A stretch of DNA of 14,185 nucleotides from DATKCN01 sp035513175 (GTDB lineage: Bacteria; Chloroflexota; Chloroflexia; Thermomicrobiales; CFX8), in contig DATKCN010000182.1 in the NCBI GenBank assembly GCA_035513175.1, positions 1-14,185 of the forward strand, in the 5' to 3' direction. The position numbers and the translations under genes were made by a program. Each line of letters starts with the position of its first letter. Positions within the stretch are counted from its first letter, which is position 1. Shown in pieces: positions 5,323 to 12,386 of the stretch. The notes beneath the pieces are model-generated. The model was given only the letters and a program-made list of their open reading frames with translations, was not told where the DNA came from and did not search any database.

Positions 5323-7485
5323 ATGAGTGACGTCATTCAGATTGACGACGCGTATTACATTCGAACGACGTCATCGATGGCCGACAGCCGAACGATGGTG
5401 CTCAAGCACGCCGACACGTTCGGCGTCTTCGACCGTCACGGCGACATTCGCCCGCTCGGAGCCGCCGAGCAGGGCATCTTCCATGACGGCGCCCGCTTCC
5501 TGTCGCGCCTGGTGCTGGAGATCAACGGCGAGCCTCCCTTGCTGCTGAGCTCGACGACCAGCACCGACAGCGAGCAGCTCGCGATCGACCTGACGAACCA
5601 CGACATCCGTGGCGAGGGAGCGCGCCGCATTCCGCAGGAGACGCTGCACATCCTGCGCTCGAAGTTCCTGCTGGCCAGCTGCTGCTTCGAGCGCGTCAGC
5701 GTCCGCAATTACGGCAACCGCGCGCGGGAGTTCGCGCTCTGCCTGCGCTTCGGCGCCGACTACGCCGACATCTTCGAAATTCGCGGGATGACGCGGGGCC
5801 GACACGGGGAGCATCTCCCGGCGCGTGTCGACGGCGAGCAGGTCATGCTGGCCTACCGCGGGCTGGATGACGTGACGCGCTATACCCGCCTGCGGTTCTC
5901 GCCCGTCCCCGATCGGCTGGAGGCGGAGCGCGCCGAGTTCCTCATGCGATTGGAGCCGAACCAGGCGACGACGCTGGACGTCATCGTCAGTTGCCGGTAT
6001 GACGAGCGGCACGTCGACGACTCCTACGACGCCGCGTTGGAGTCCATGCGCCGCGCGCGCTCCTCCCAGCGCGAGCGGGAGGTCAGGATCGCGTCGCCGA
6101 ATCAGCAGTTCAGCGACTGGGTCAGCCAGGCGCGGGCCGATCTGCGCATGCTGGTGACCGACACCTCGCACGGCGCCTACCCGTACGCGGGCGTGCCCTG
6201 GTTCAGCACCGCCTTCGGCCGCGACGGCGTGATCGCCGCGTTGCAGACGCTGTGGCTCGAGCCGGGCATCGCGCGCGGCGTGCTGCGCTTTCTGGCGGCG
6301 TATCAGGCGCGCGAGCTCGATCCGGAACGTGAGGCGGAGCCGGGCAAGATTCTGCACGAGATGCGCCGGGGCGAGATGGCGGCGCTGGGTGAGATTCCCT
6401 TTGGCCTGTACTACGGCAGCGTCGACGTCACGCCGCTCTTCGTCATGCTGGCCGGCGCCTACTACCGCCGCACCGGGGACCGGAACCTGATCGAAGCGCT
6501 CTGGCCCAATATCGAGGCGGCGCTGCGCTGGATCGACACCTCTGGCGATGTCGACGGCGACGGCTTCATCGAGTACGCCCAGCACAACACCAGGGGGCTC
6601 AGTCACCAGGGCTGGAAAGACTCCCACGACGCGATCTTCCACGCCGACGGCAGCGAGCCGGCCCCGCCGATCGCGCTGTGCGAGGTCCAGGGCTACGTCT
6701 ACGCCGCGCGGCGCGCGGCTGCCGAGCTGGCCCGGGCCCTGGGCAGGGACGAGCTGGCCGGCACGCTGCTCCTCGACGCCGAGCGGCTGCGGATGGCATT
6801 CCACGACACGTTCTGGATGGACGATCTGGGAACCTACGCGCTCGCGCTTGACGGCGACAAGCGTCCCTGCCGCGTGCGCTCCTCCAACGCCGGACACTGC
6901 CTCTACACCGGCATCGCCGATGAGGCCATGGCCGCGCGGCTGGCGCAGACGCTGATGGACGACGCGATGTTCTCCGGCTTCGGCGTGCGGACGATCGCGG
7001 TCGGGGAGGCGCGCTACAACCCGATGTCGTACCACAACGGCTCGGTCTGGCCGCACGACACGGCCATGATCGCCGCCGGGCTGGCACGCTACGGCTATAA
7101 GGAGGAGGCGCTGCGCGTCATGAGCGGCCTGTTCGCCGCCGGCGCTTTCATGGACCTCAAGCGCCTGCCGGAGCTGTTCTGCGGCTTCCCACGGCGCCAG
7201 CGCGTCGGTCCCACCCTGTACCCGGTCGCCTGCTCGCCCCAGGCCTGGGCGGCGGGCAGCGTCCTGATGCTGCTGGAAGCCTGCCTCGGCATGGACATCG
7301 ACGCCCCCGGCCGCGTCATCCGCTTCGACCGGCCTATCCTGCCCGACTACGTGCCGGAGCTGGACATCTCCCGGCTAGCGGTGGGCGACGCGGTTGTCGA
7401 TCTGGCGTTCCATTACCACCCGGACGGCGTCGGCGTGCTCGTCGCCAGCCGCACCGAGCACGTCGAAGTGATCGTCGCGAAGTAG
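5323..7485 (+). CDS. Glycogen debranching-type enzyme (amylo-alpha-1,6-glucosidase family)
   Basis: A 720-residue cytoplasmic glycoside hydrolase. The N-terminal half (about 20-220) is the beta-rich glycogen-debranching N-domain (PF14742 type), with KHADTFGVFDRHGDI and IFHDGARFLSRLVLEINGE. From about 260 onward is an (alpha/alpha)6 barrel: WFSTAFGRDGVIAALQT with FGRDG at 298-302, FGLYYGSVDVTPLFV, GDVDGDGFIEYA at 408-419, GWKDSHDA at 430-437 and YHNGSVWPHD at 570-579. The acidic residues in these motifs are candidate catalytic or substrate-binding residues. Family members act on alpha-1,6 branches of glycogen or related glucans, but many bacterial ones are untested. The length is normal and the frame intact. 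The start at ATG 5323 has only a modest upstream purine tract (GAGAGG about 12 nt away); Met 19 is an alternative. It is divergent from the GT4 gene. Confidence 0.9.
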   Translation: MSDVIQIDDAYYIRTTSSMADSRTMVLKHADTFGVFDRHGDIRPLGAAEQGIFHDGARFLSRLVLEINGEPPLLLSSTTSTDSEQLAIDLTNHDIRGEGARRIPQETLHILRSKFLLASCCFERVSVRNYGNRAREFALCLRFGADYADIFEIRGMTRGRHGEHLPARVDGEQVMLAYRGLDDVTRYTRLRFSPVPDRLEAERAEFLMRLEPNQATTLDVIVSCRYDERHVDDSYDAALESMRRARSSQREREVRIASPNQQFSDWVSQARADLRMLVTDTSHGAYPYAGVPWFSTAFGRDGVIAALQTLWLEPGIARGVLRFLAAYQARELDPEREAEPGKILHEMRRGEMAALGEIPFGLYYGSVDVTPLFVMLAGAYYRRTGDRNLIEALWPNIEAALRWIDTSGDVDGDGFIEYAQHNTRGLSHQGWKDSHDAIFHADGSEPAPPIALCEVQGYVYAARRAAAELARALGRDELAGTLLLDAERLRMAFHDTFWMDDLGTYALALDGDKRPCRVRSSNAGHCLYTGIADEAMAARLAQTLMDDAMFSGFGVRTIAVGEARYNPMSYHNGSVWPHDTAMIAAGLARYGYKEEALRVMSGLFAAGAFMDLKRLPELFCGFPRRQRVGPTLYPVACSPQAWAAGSVLMLLEACLGMDIDAPGRVIRFDRPILPDYVPELDISRLAVGDAVVDLAFHYHPDGVGVLVASRTEHVEVIVAK

Positions 7486-7526
7486 GGAGTCGGGACGCGG
7501 GATGTGGGACGCGGAAGGACCGGCCA

Positions 7527-7570
7527 GGTTAGACCGCCAATTGGCGGTGTAAGGAGTTGGCGGTCTAACC
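7527..7570. repeat. Palindrome with third arm, two alternative hairpins
   Basis: GGTTAGACCGCCAA (7527-7540) has a perfect 14-bp inverted copy at 7557-7570. Between them lies another copy of the inner half, so ACCGCCAATTGGCGGT (7533-7548) is itself a perfect 16-bp palindrome. The left arm can therefore pair with either of two right arms. Confidence 0.6.
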
Positions 7571-7607
7571 CTCGTCACGCAGCGTTTGTGTATGCAGACG
7601 TTCCGCA

Positions 7608-7631
7608 GGGGAGGTCGCGCGGGGCCTCCCC
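7608..7631. terminator. GC hairpin, possible terminator
   Basis: GGGGAGG (7608-7614) pairs with CCTCCCC (7625-7631) across a 10-nt loop, between the ends of two convergent genes. No U-run follows on either strand, so termination is uncertain. Confidence 0.3.
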
Positions 7632-7679
7632 CGCGCGTCCCGCATCCCACGTCCCGACTCTCCCCTGACCGCTACCCAC

Positions 7680-8201
7680 TCAAGAAAAAGTCCAGCGCGT
7701 CGGGTCCTTGTCAAACGCGGTCCAGGCCAGCGCCTTGTCGATGTGGAAGATGTACAGCCCGCCCTGCTCCCAGGTCTCCGGCCCCGGTTCATAGCCGCGC
7801 GAGGCGTACTTGGCGCTGTAGGCTGCCGCCAGCCGCTCGCGCAGCTGCAGGCTGGGCGCCTCGATCTGATAGGCGCGCCCTTCCATGATCACCACGTCGT
7901 CGGCGCTTTCGAGATGCACCGCGATGCGCGGGTTGGCGGCGATGTTCCTGCCGCGCGTCGTCTGCGGGCTGCCGTCGAAGTAGAACGTGTCGTCCAGCCA
8001 CATGCCCCAGATCGGCGTCGCGTGCGGCCGTCCGTCCGGGCGCGTCGTGCTGATCCAGTAGCCTGGCGACTCCGTCATGCGCTGCCGCACGTGCTCCCAC
8101 GGCACGAAGCCCGCCAGGCTGGCCTCCGACAGATAGCCGTCCGGCATGTGCGGCCGGTCCACAGCCGGCTCCGGATTCACGTGTCGCTCGCTGACCGTCA
8201 C
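7680..8201 (-). CDS. Pyridoxamine 5'-phosphate oxidase-like (FMN/F420 split-barrel) protein
   Basis: A 173-residue protein with the split beta-barrel flavin-binding pattern: YWISTTRPDGRPHATPIWGM (48-67), then FYFDGSPQTTRGRNIAANPR (73-92) and AVHLESADDVVIMEGRA (94-110). The order of a DGRPHATPIW strand, a TRGRNIAANPR phosphate-binding loop and a VxMEGxA strand is typical of small PPOX-class proteins that bind FMN, F420 or haem. Real substrates are usually unknown, and it is not the pathway enzyme PdxH. The start is GTG 8201 with GGAGAGG 4-5 nt upstream. It converges on the debranching-type gene with the inverted-repeat element between. Upstream, ATGACA-N5-TGTCAT (8269-8285) could be an operator. 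Confidence 0.85.
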   Translation of the reverse strand: MTVSERHVNPEPAVDRPHMPDGYLSEASLAGFVPWEHVRQRMTESPGYWISTTRPDGRPHATPIWGMWLDDTFYFDGSPQTTRGRNIAANPRIAVHLESADDVVIMEGRAYQIEAPSLQLRERLAAAYSAKYASRGYEPGPETWEQGGLYIFHIDKALAWTAFDKDPTRWTFS

Positions 8202-8268
8202 TCGACCTCTCCATCCTCTCGCGTGTCACCGCCCTGGTAACGAACGACCGCCAGCATAGCGCTCATGC

Positions 8269-8285
8269 ATGACATCCTGTGTCAT
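8269..8285. promoter_or_regulatory. Small inverted repeat upstream of the flavoprotein gene
   Basis: ATGACA (8269-8274) and TGTCAT (8280-8285) are separated by 5 bp. On the minus strand this lies upstream of a possible -10 box, TATGCT (8257-8252), and could bind a dimeric regulator. Confidence 0.3.
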
Positions 8286-8560
8286 GTCAGGGCCGAGGGA
8301 TGAGGGCCGAGGGCCGAGTGCCGAGGATTCTGGACCACGAGACCACGCATTACGCGTTACGAACCCGGCGCCCCTCGGCCGGGGCGCCGGACGAGGACGG
8401 CTGGCTGCGGCTGGACCTGCATTTCGAGGTGGAGGAAGACGCCCGGGGCTACGTGCTGGCGTGCGGTGTGCTGGTTGAGATTCTGGGGCCGGAGAGCTTT
8501 CGCGAACGGGTGGTTGAGCTGGCCCGTTCCGTGCTGGCGCTGTACGGGGCGGAGGACTGA
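8279..8560 (+). pseudogene. C-terminal remnant of a WYL-domain transcriptional regulator
   Basis: The open frame gives 93 residues, but only the last 55 or so (from about 8384) look like real protein: GWLRLDLHFEVEEDARGYVL followed by ACGVLVEILGPESFRERVVE and LARSVLALYG. This is the C-terminal extension of DeoR/YafY-type HTH-WYL regulators, which are normally 300 residues or more. The HTH and WYL domains are missing. The first 30 or so codons are translated from low-complexity repeat DNA (the AGGGCCGAG tandem at 8288-8326 and an ATTACG/GTTACG stretch), so insertion of or recombination at that repeat probably removed the rest. A chance small protein made from the stump cannot be excluded. Confidence 0.6.
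8288..8326 (+). repeat. Degenerate AGGGCCGAG tandem repeat
   Basis: Successive units of the type AGGGCCGAG, GGATGAGGGCCGAG, GGCCGAGTGCCGAG form about 39 bp of low-complexity DNA immediately before the WYL remnant, followed by an ATTACGCGTTACG stretch (8349-8361). Confidence 0.5.
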
Positions 8561-8860
8561 CACACGGCCTGTGACCGCTCGCCCGGCGACCCACTCCCTC
8601 GTAACGAACGCTCGCATGACGGATTGACGGAATTCCGTCATTCCGTCAAGCGTCACTCAGAGTTGGCGTCCTTTAGCAGACGCCTGCCCTGCCCGCGTGC
8701 ACAGGCGTCAACCGGCGCCGGGTGGGTAGCGATGTCCGAATGACAGACTCGCGTCCCCTTCCAATCCGTGACGTGGCGCCGTGGCCGGATCGGGCGGGAC
8801 GTGTGATGATATGGCGCGGACGACACAGGCGAGGCCGGGTGACGGGAGGGGGCAGCCCTG
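8561..8860. other. Intergenic region with 34-bp near-palindrome
   Basis: No gene was found in these 300 bp. The clear structure is the palindrome at 8616-8649. Near the right end a GGGAGGGGG tract (8844-8852) probably serves as the ribosome-binding site for the amidase gene. No convincing promoter stands out. Confidence 0.4.
8616..8649. repeat. 34-bp near-perfect palindrome of four TTCCGTCA units
   Basis: ATGACGGATTGACGGAA (8616-8632) is followed directly by TTCCGTCATTCCGTCAA (8633-8649). The arms are complementary at 15 of 17 positions, and the core TGACGGAATTCCGTCA (8625-8640) is a perfect 16-bp palindrome. Each arm holds two tandem units of TGACGGA(A/T) or its complement. It lies between the WYL remnant and the amidase gene and could be an operator, a hairpin or a repeat relic. 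Confidence 0.6.
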
Positions 8861-10267
8861 ATGGACGCGCGTGACATCTGCTACATGCCGGCGACGGAGC
8901 TGCGCGAGCGCTACCGGCGGCGGGAGCTGTCGCCCCTGGAAGTTGCCGGCGTCGTTCTGGAACGCATCGGCGCGCTGAACCCGACACTCAACGCCTACCT
9001 CACCGTCACGGTCGAGCGGGCGCTGGACGACGCGCGAGCCGCCGAGCGCGCCTGGGGCGGCGACGGCGACCCGGGACCACTCTGCGGCATCCCGATCTCG
9101 ATCAAGGACCTCACGCCGACCAAAGGCATCCGCACCACCCGTGGCTCGCTGCTCTACGAGGACTGGGTCCCTGACGAGGACGGCCCGTTCGTCGAGCGGG
9201 TCAACGCCGCCGGGGCGGTCATGCTGGGCAAGACGAACACGCCGGAGTTCGGCTGGAAGGGCGATTCCGGCAACCGGCTGATCGGCCCGACCCACAATCC
9301 GTGGCAGCACGGCCGCACGGCCGGGGGATCGAGCGGCGGAGCGGCGGCAGCGGTGGCTGCCGGGCTGGGTCCGCTGGCGCAGGGCAGCGACGGGGCAGGC
9401 TCGATCCGCATCCCGTCGGCCTTCTGCGGCATCTTCGGGCTGAAGCCGTCATTCGGGCTGGTGGCCTATTATCCGCCCAGCTCGGTCGTGTCGCTGGCGC
9501 ATCTGGGGCCGATGACCCGCACCGTGCGCGACGCCGCGCTGCTGCTCGATGTCGTCGGGCAGCCGGACGCGCGCGACCGCAACTCATACGCGCACAACGT
9601 CAACTTTCTGGCCGCCTGCGAGGGTGGGGTGGCGGGGTTGCGGGTGGCATGGTCGCCCGACCTCGGCTTCGCCGCGATCGACCCCGAGGTGCGCGAGCTG
9701 ACCGAGCGGGCGGCGCTGCGCATGAGCGAGCTGGGCTGCCACGTCGAGGAGCTGCGGCTGACGCAGCCTGACCCGTGGCCGACGGTCGACACCATCTGGC
9801 TGGCGGCGCAGGCGGGGGCGCACCGCGACGACTTCGAGCGCGTGCGCGAGCTGATCGACCCGGGACGCGTGCCGCTAGTCGAACGGGGCCGCGAGCTGTC
9901 GGCGGTCGACCTGTACGACGCCTACAATGCGGCCAACGCCTACTACCATCAGATCCGCGCGGCGCTGAGCGGCTATGACCTGCTGGTGACGCCGCAGCTG
10001 CCGGTGACGGCGTTCACCGCCGGTGACAGCCACCCGCCGGCAATCGCCGGGCGCGAGGTGTCGTACCTGAGCTGGACGGCCTTCACCTACCCGTTCAACC
10101 TGACCGGGCATCCGGCGGCCAGCGTGCCGTGCGGGTTCGCCAGCGATGGCTTGCCGGTCGCGCTACAGTTCGTGGGCAACTGGCGCGACGACGCGACGGT
10201 GCTGCGGTGCGCGGCGGCCTACGAGGAGCTTGCGCCGTGGGCACAACACCGCCCGCCTGTTGACTGA
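8861..10267 (+). CDS. Amidase-signature family enzyme
   Basis: A 468-residue cytoplasmic amide hydrolase with the complete Ser-cisSer-Lys triad: Lys82 in GIPISIKDLTPTKGI, Ser157 in GRTAGGSSGGAAAAVAAGLG, and nucleophile Ser181 in GSDGAGSIRIPSAFCG. The 24-residue spacing between the two serines is that of the family. The C-terminal part ends with the usual NLTGHPAASVPCGF and GLPVALQFVG segments. Family members include GatA, acylamidases and 6-aminohexanoate-cyclic-dimer hydrolases. No gatB or gatC is nearby, so this is more likely a catabolic or detoxifying amidase than the Glu-tRNA amidotransferase subunit. The start is ATG 8861 with GGAGG 11 nt upstream. It appears monocistronic and converges on the GNAT genes with only 64 bp between. 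Confidence 0.9.
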   Translation: MDARDICYMPATELRERYRRRELSPLEVAGVVLERIGALNPTLNAYLTVTVERALDDARAAERAWGGDGDPGPLCGIPISIKDLTPTKGIRTTRGSLLYEDWVPDEDGPFVERVNAAGAVMLGKTNTPEFGWKGDSGNRLIGPTHNPWQHGRTAGGSSGGAAAAVAAGLGPLAQGSDGAGSIRIPSAFCGIFGLKPSFGLVAYYPPSSVVSLAHLGPMTRTVRDAALLLDVVGQPDARDRNSYAHNVNFLAACEGGVAGLRVAWSPDLGFAAIDPEVRELTERAALRMSELGCHVEELRLTQPDPWPTVDTIWLAAQAGAHRDDFERVRELIDPGRVPLVERGRELSAVDLYDAYNAANAYYHQIRAALSGYDLLVTPQLPVTAFTAGDSHPPAIAGREVSYLSWTAFTYPFNLTGHPAASVPCGFASDGLPVALQFVGNWRDDATVLRCAAAYEELAPWAQHRPPVD

Positions 10268-10331
10268 GACACGGAACGTCGCTGGCAATGGGCGAGGCAG
10301 CGTGGAGAACGCTTGCCGCGCGCGGATGAGC

Positions 10332-10952
10332 TCATCGATATTCCACTTCATCCGACAGATGGATGAGCCCCAGGCTGCGCGTCACGCCCGCTGAGGCCAC
10401 GTTGTCGACGACGTGGCTGTAGAAGACCGCCTTGCCCTGCGCCAGCGCATCGGCGGCCCAGGCGGCTACCACCTGCCGGGCATAGCCGCGCCGCCGGTAG
10501 TCCTCCAGCGTCTCGACCTCGACCTCTGAGGCGAGCGCATTGCCCGCGACGGTCCAGGCCTGGGCCGCGACCTTGCCGTCGATCAGGATCACGAAGCGGC
10601 CGTCCTGCCGGGTAACGTCGGGGAACGCGTCCGGCGGCGGGGCATCGTAGAGCGTGTGCCAGCGGACGCGCCAGACATCCTCGACCAGCGCGCGCGCCTC
10701 AAGGATGGAGCACACGGCGGCCTCGTCCTGCATCGCGCGCTGGATGCCGAGGGCGCGCAGTTGGGCGCGAGTATCCTCCGGCAGGTCGTGGCGGAAGAAC
10801 ATGACCCCGCCGCCGTCGAAACGGCTGACGAGCAGCCGGGGATGGCCGTCGGCGTTGCGGGTGGGCGGGGGCAGCGACTCGCCGTCCGGCTCGACGCCGA
10901 ACTCGACGGCCAGCTTGAGGCGCACGAGGTCGATTGGCCGCGCGTCGTTCAC
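10332..10952 (-). CDS. GNAT family N-acetyltransferase
   Basis: A 206-residue protein with the GNAT fold in its C-terminal half. RFVILIDGKVAAQAWTV (119-135) gives strands 2-3, SEVEVETLEDYRRRGYARQV (142-161) contains the acetyl-CoA pyrophosphate-binding RRxGYA loop, and VFYSHVVDNVASAGVTRSLG (176-195) is the usual last-strand N-x-A-S-x-x-x-x-x-x-LG motif. The N-terminal half (1-115) is a less typical extension, as in PF12746-type GNAT proteins. The acceptor substrate is unknown. The start is GTG 10952, 3 bp after the stop of the upstream acetyltransferase gene, so the two are almost certainly co-transcribed and translationally coupled. Confidence 0.85.
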   Translation of the reverse strand: MNDARPIDLVRLKLAVEFGVEPDGESLPPPTRNADGHPRLLVSRFDGGGVMFFRHDLPEDTRAQLRALGIQRAMQDEAAVCSILEARALVEDVWRVRWHTLYDAPPPDAFPDVTRQDGRFVILIDGKVAAQAWTVAGNALASEVEVETLEDYRRRGYARQVVAAWAADALAQGKAVFYSHVVDNVASAGVTRSLGLIHLSDEVEYR

Positions 10953-10955
10953 CCG

Positions 10956-11246
10956 CTAGCCCGGCCCGGCGAGCAGGTCGCGGTAGTCCGGGTTGTCGCG
11001 GATGAACTGGTCGATAAACCAGCAGGTGGGGATGACCTTCAGCCCGCGTTCACGCGCGCTGTCGAGCGCCGCCCGGGCCAGCGCTGACGCGATGCCACGC
11101 CCACGCAGCGCGGGGGGCGTGACGGTGCTGTACATTTCCAGGGCGTCGCCGACCTGCCGGTAGGCGGCGAAGGCGACGGCGCCGTCGACCTCCAGCTCGA
11201 AGCGCCGCGCCTGCTCGTTGTCGCGCACGGGGCCGAACTCCGCCAC
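10956..11246 (-). CDS. Small GNAT-like N-acetyltransferase (YjdJ/Acetyltransf_CG type)
   Basis: A 96-residue minimal acetyltransferase. FELEVDGAVAFAAYRQVGDA (16-35) and MYSTVTPPALRGRGIASALA (38-57) give the core strands and the CoA-binding R48-G-R-G-I-A loop. VIPTCWFIDQFIRDNPDYRD (71-90) carries the Cys (C75) and the tail typical of the short PF14542 family, so the length is normal. The substrate is unknown. The start is GTG 11246 with GAGGAGG 6-7 nt upstream. It is the first gene of a two-gene operon with the larger GNAT gene and is divergent from the dehydrogenase gene across 93 bp. Confidence 0.85.
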   Translation of the reverse strand: MAEFGPVRDNEQARRFELEVDGAVAFAAYRQVGDALEMYSTVTPPALRGRGIASALARAALDSARERGLKVIPTCWFIDQFIRDNPDYRDLLAGPG

Positions 11247-11339
11247 GCTGCCCTCCTCACATCCGTCGATTCCGTCGATACTTCCCGGCAGGCCATCGCT
11301 CGGCGCAATCGTACCGGACCGGGCCGGAAAGGAGGACCG

Positions 11340-12266
11340 ATGCAGGCGCGCTCGCTGTACCTGACGGCGCCACGGCGCGTGGAGTGGGTCGAGGAAGCGC
11401 TGCCGCAGCCGGGACCGGGAGAGGTCCTGCTGTGGACAACCGCCGGGGCGATCAGCATCGGGACTGAACTAGCGCGGTATCGGGGCGCCGAGCGCCGGGG
11501 ATACGAGCGCCCGCTCCCGGTCATGACCGGCTACGAAAGCCTCGGCATCGTCACGGCCATCGGCGACGGCGTGACCGGGCTGGCGCCCGGCGACCGCGCG
11601 TTGGCGTTTTACGGCCACCGCACGGCGGCGCTCGTCCCGGCGGCCAAGGCGATCCCCGTCGCGCCGGACATCGGCGACGCCCTCGCGCTGCTGGCGATCC
11701 TGGGCTGCGACGTGGTGAAGGGCGTCCGCAAGCTTCAGCCCCGGCCGGACGAGCCGGTGCTGATCACTGGCGCGGGGACCATCGGTCTGCTGGCGGTGTG
11801 GTCGTTGCGGGCGCTTGGCGTCGAGACGGTCGACGTGGTGGAGCCGAACGCGTCCCGGCGTGAGCTGGCCCTGGCGCTCGGCGCCCGGCAGGCCCTGGAC
11901 CCAACGGACGGCGACCAGTCATCCGGCTACGCCGTTGGGCTCGAATGCTCCAGCCGCGACGCCGCGTTTCACCTGTTGCAGCGCTGGTTGCGGCCGCAGG
12001 GCCGCATCTGCGTGCTGGCCGACGGCAATATTGAGCCGCTGACGCTCGCGCCCGCGTTTCACATGCAGGAGCTGACCGTGATCGCCTCCAGCGACGGCTG
12101 GGACTATCACCAGCACGCCGCCTGGCATTTCGACGTGATCCGGAGCGGTTGCAGCAACGTTGAGCGCATCTTCGAGCATCATGTATCCGCCGATGACCTG
12201 CCCGCTGCCTTCGAGGCCATCGCGGCGGGGGAGATCAATCCGGTCAAGGTCTTCGTGAGGTATTGA
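11340..12266 (+). CDS. Zinc-independent medium-chain dehydrogenase/reductase
   Basis: A 308-residue MDR protein. The GroES-like N-domain runs from VEWVEEALPQPGPGEVLL to MTGYESLGIVTAIGDGV (62-78). The Rossmann domain begins PVLITGAGTIGLLAVWSLRA with GAGTIG at 144-149 and an acidic residue after strand 2 (VVEPN), suggesting NAD(H) preference. The usual catalytic-zinc Cys is replaced in AISIGTELARY (37-47), the GHE motif is GYE (64-66), and the four-Cys structural-zinc lobe is absent. This pattern resembles BchC-like and other zinc-free MDR proteins annotated as dehydrogenases of unknown substrate. No photosynthesis genes are nearby, so BchC function is not claimed. The start is ATG 11340 with a very strong AAAGGAGG (11328-11335). 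Confidence 0.83.
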   Translation: MQARSLYLTAPRRVEWVEEALPQPGPGEVLLWTTAGAISIGTELARYRGAERRGYERPLPVMTGYESLGIVTAIGDGVTGLAPGDRALAFYGHRTAALVPAAKAIPVAPDIGDALALLAILGCDVVKGVRKLQPRPDEPVLITGAGTIGLLAVWSLRALGVETVDVVEPNASRRELALALGARQALDPTDGDQSSGYAVGLECSSRDAAFHLLQRWLRPQGRICVLADGNIEPLTLAPAFHMQELTVIASSDGWDYHQHAAWHFDVIRSGCSNVERIFEHHVSADDLPAAFEAIAAGEINPVKVFVRY

Positions 12267-12268
12267 CG

Positions 12269-12386
12269 GGGTCGGGACGCGGGACGCGTGGGATTGGCAC
12301 ATGGTCCCCGCGGCCCGTGGGTCCCGGGCGCGGTATCGCAGGCCGGGCGAGCCGCGGCCCCCACGAGATGCCTCGCGTCCCGACCC
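12269..12386. repeat. Inverted-repeat intergenic element, copy 2
   Basis: GGGTCGGGACGCG (12269-12281) and its perfect 13-bp inverted copy (12374-12386) bound this element. A second inner pair is CGTGGG (12287-12292) and CCCACG (12360-12365). The interior is GC-rich with a repeated CCGCGGCCC (12308, 12352). Like copy 1 at 7487-7660, it fills the gap between two convergent genes, starting 2 nt after one stop codon and abutting the other stop. It may act as a bidirectional terminator or be a non-autonomous mobile relic. Confidence 0.55.

Larger units (their letters stand above)
7487..7660. repeat. 174-bp inverted-repeat intergenic element (MITE/REP-like), copy 1
   Basis: The ends are 27-nt inverted repeats (7487-7513 and 7634-7660) matching at 25 positions, each beginning GAGTCGGGACG when read inward. 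The interior holds the palindrome cluster at 7527-7570 and a further hairpin at 7608-7631. The element fills almost the whole gap between convergent genes, starting just after one stop codon and ending about 20 nt from the other. Related termini occur at 12269-12386 and 13741-13760. There is no coding capacity, and no target-site duplication was identified. Confidence 0.6.

Noticed and set aside
5371..7056. 561-residue open frame on the minus strand inside the debranching-type gene
   Set aside because: It is antisense to a gene with clear domain motifs, and its composition (Arg, Ala, Val and Gln rich, with no motifs) is what GC-rich codon structure produces on the opposite strand.
11262..11279. 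Direct repeat of TCCGTCGAT between the GNAT operon and the dehydrogenase gene
   Set aside because: Two adjacent 9-bp copies are too short and too simple in a GC-rich gap to call a regulatory site without comparison.
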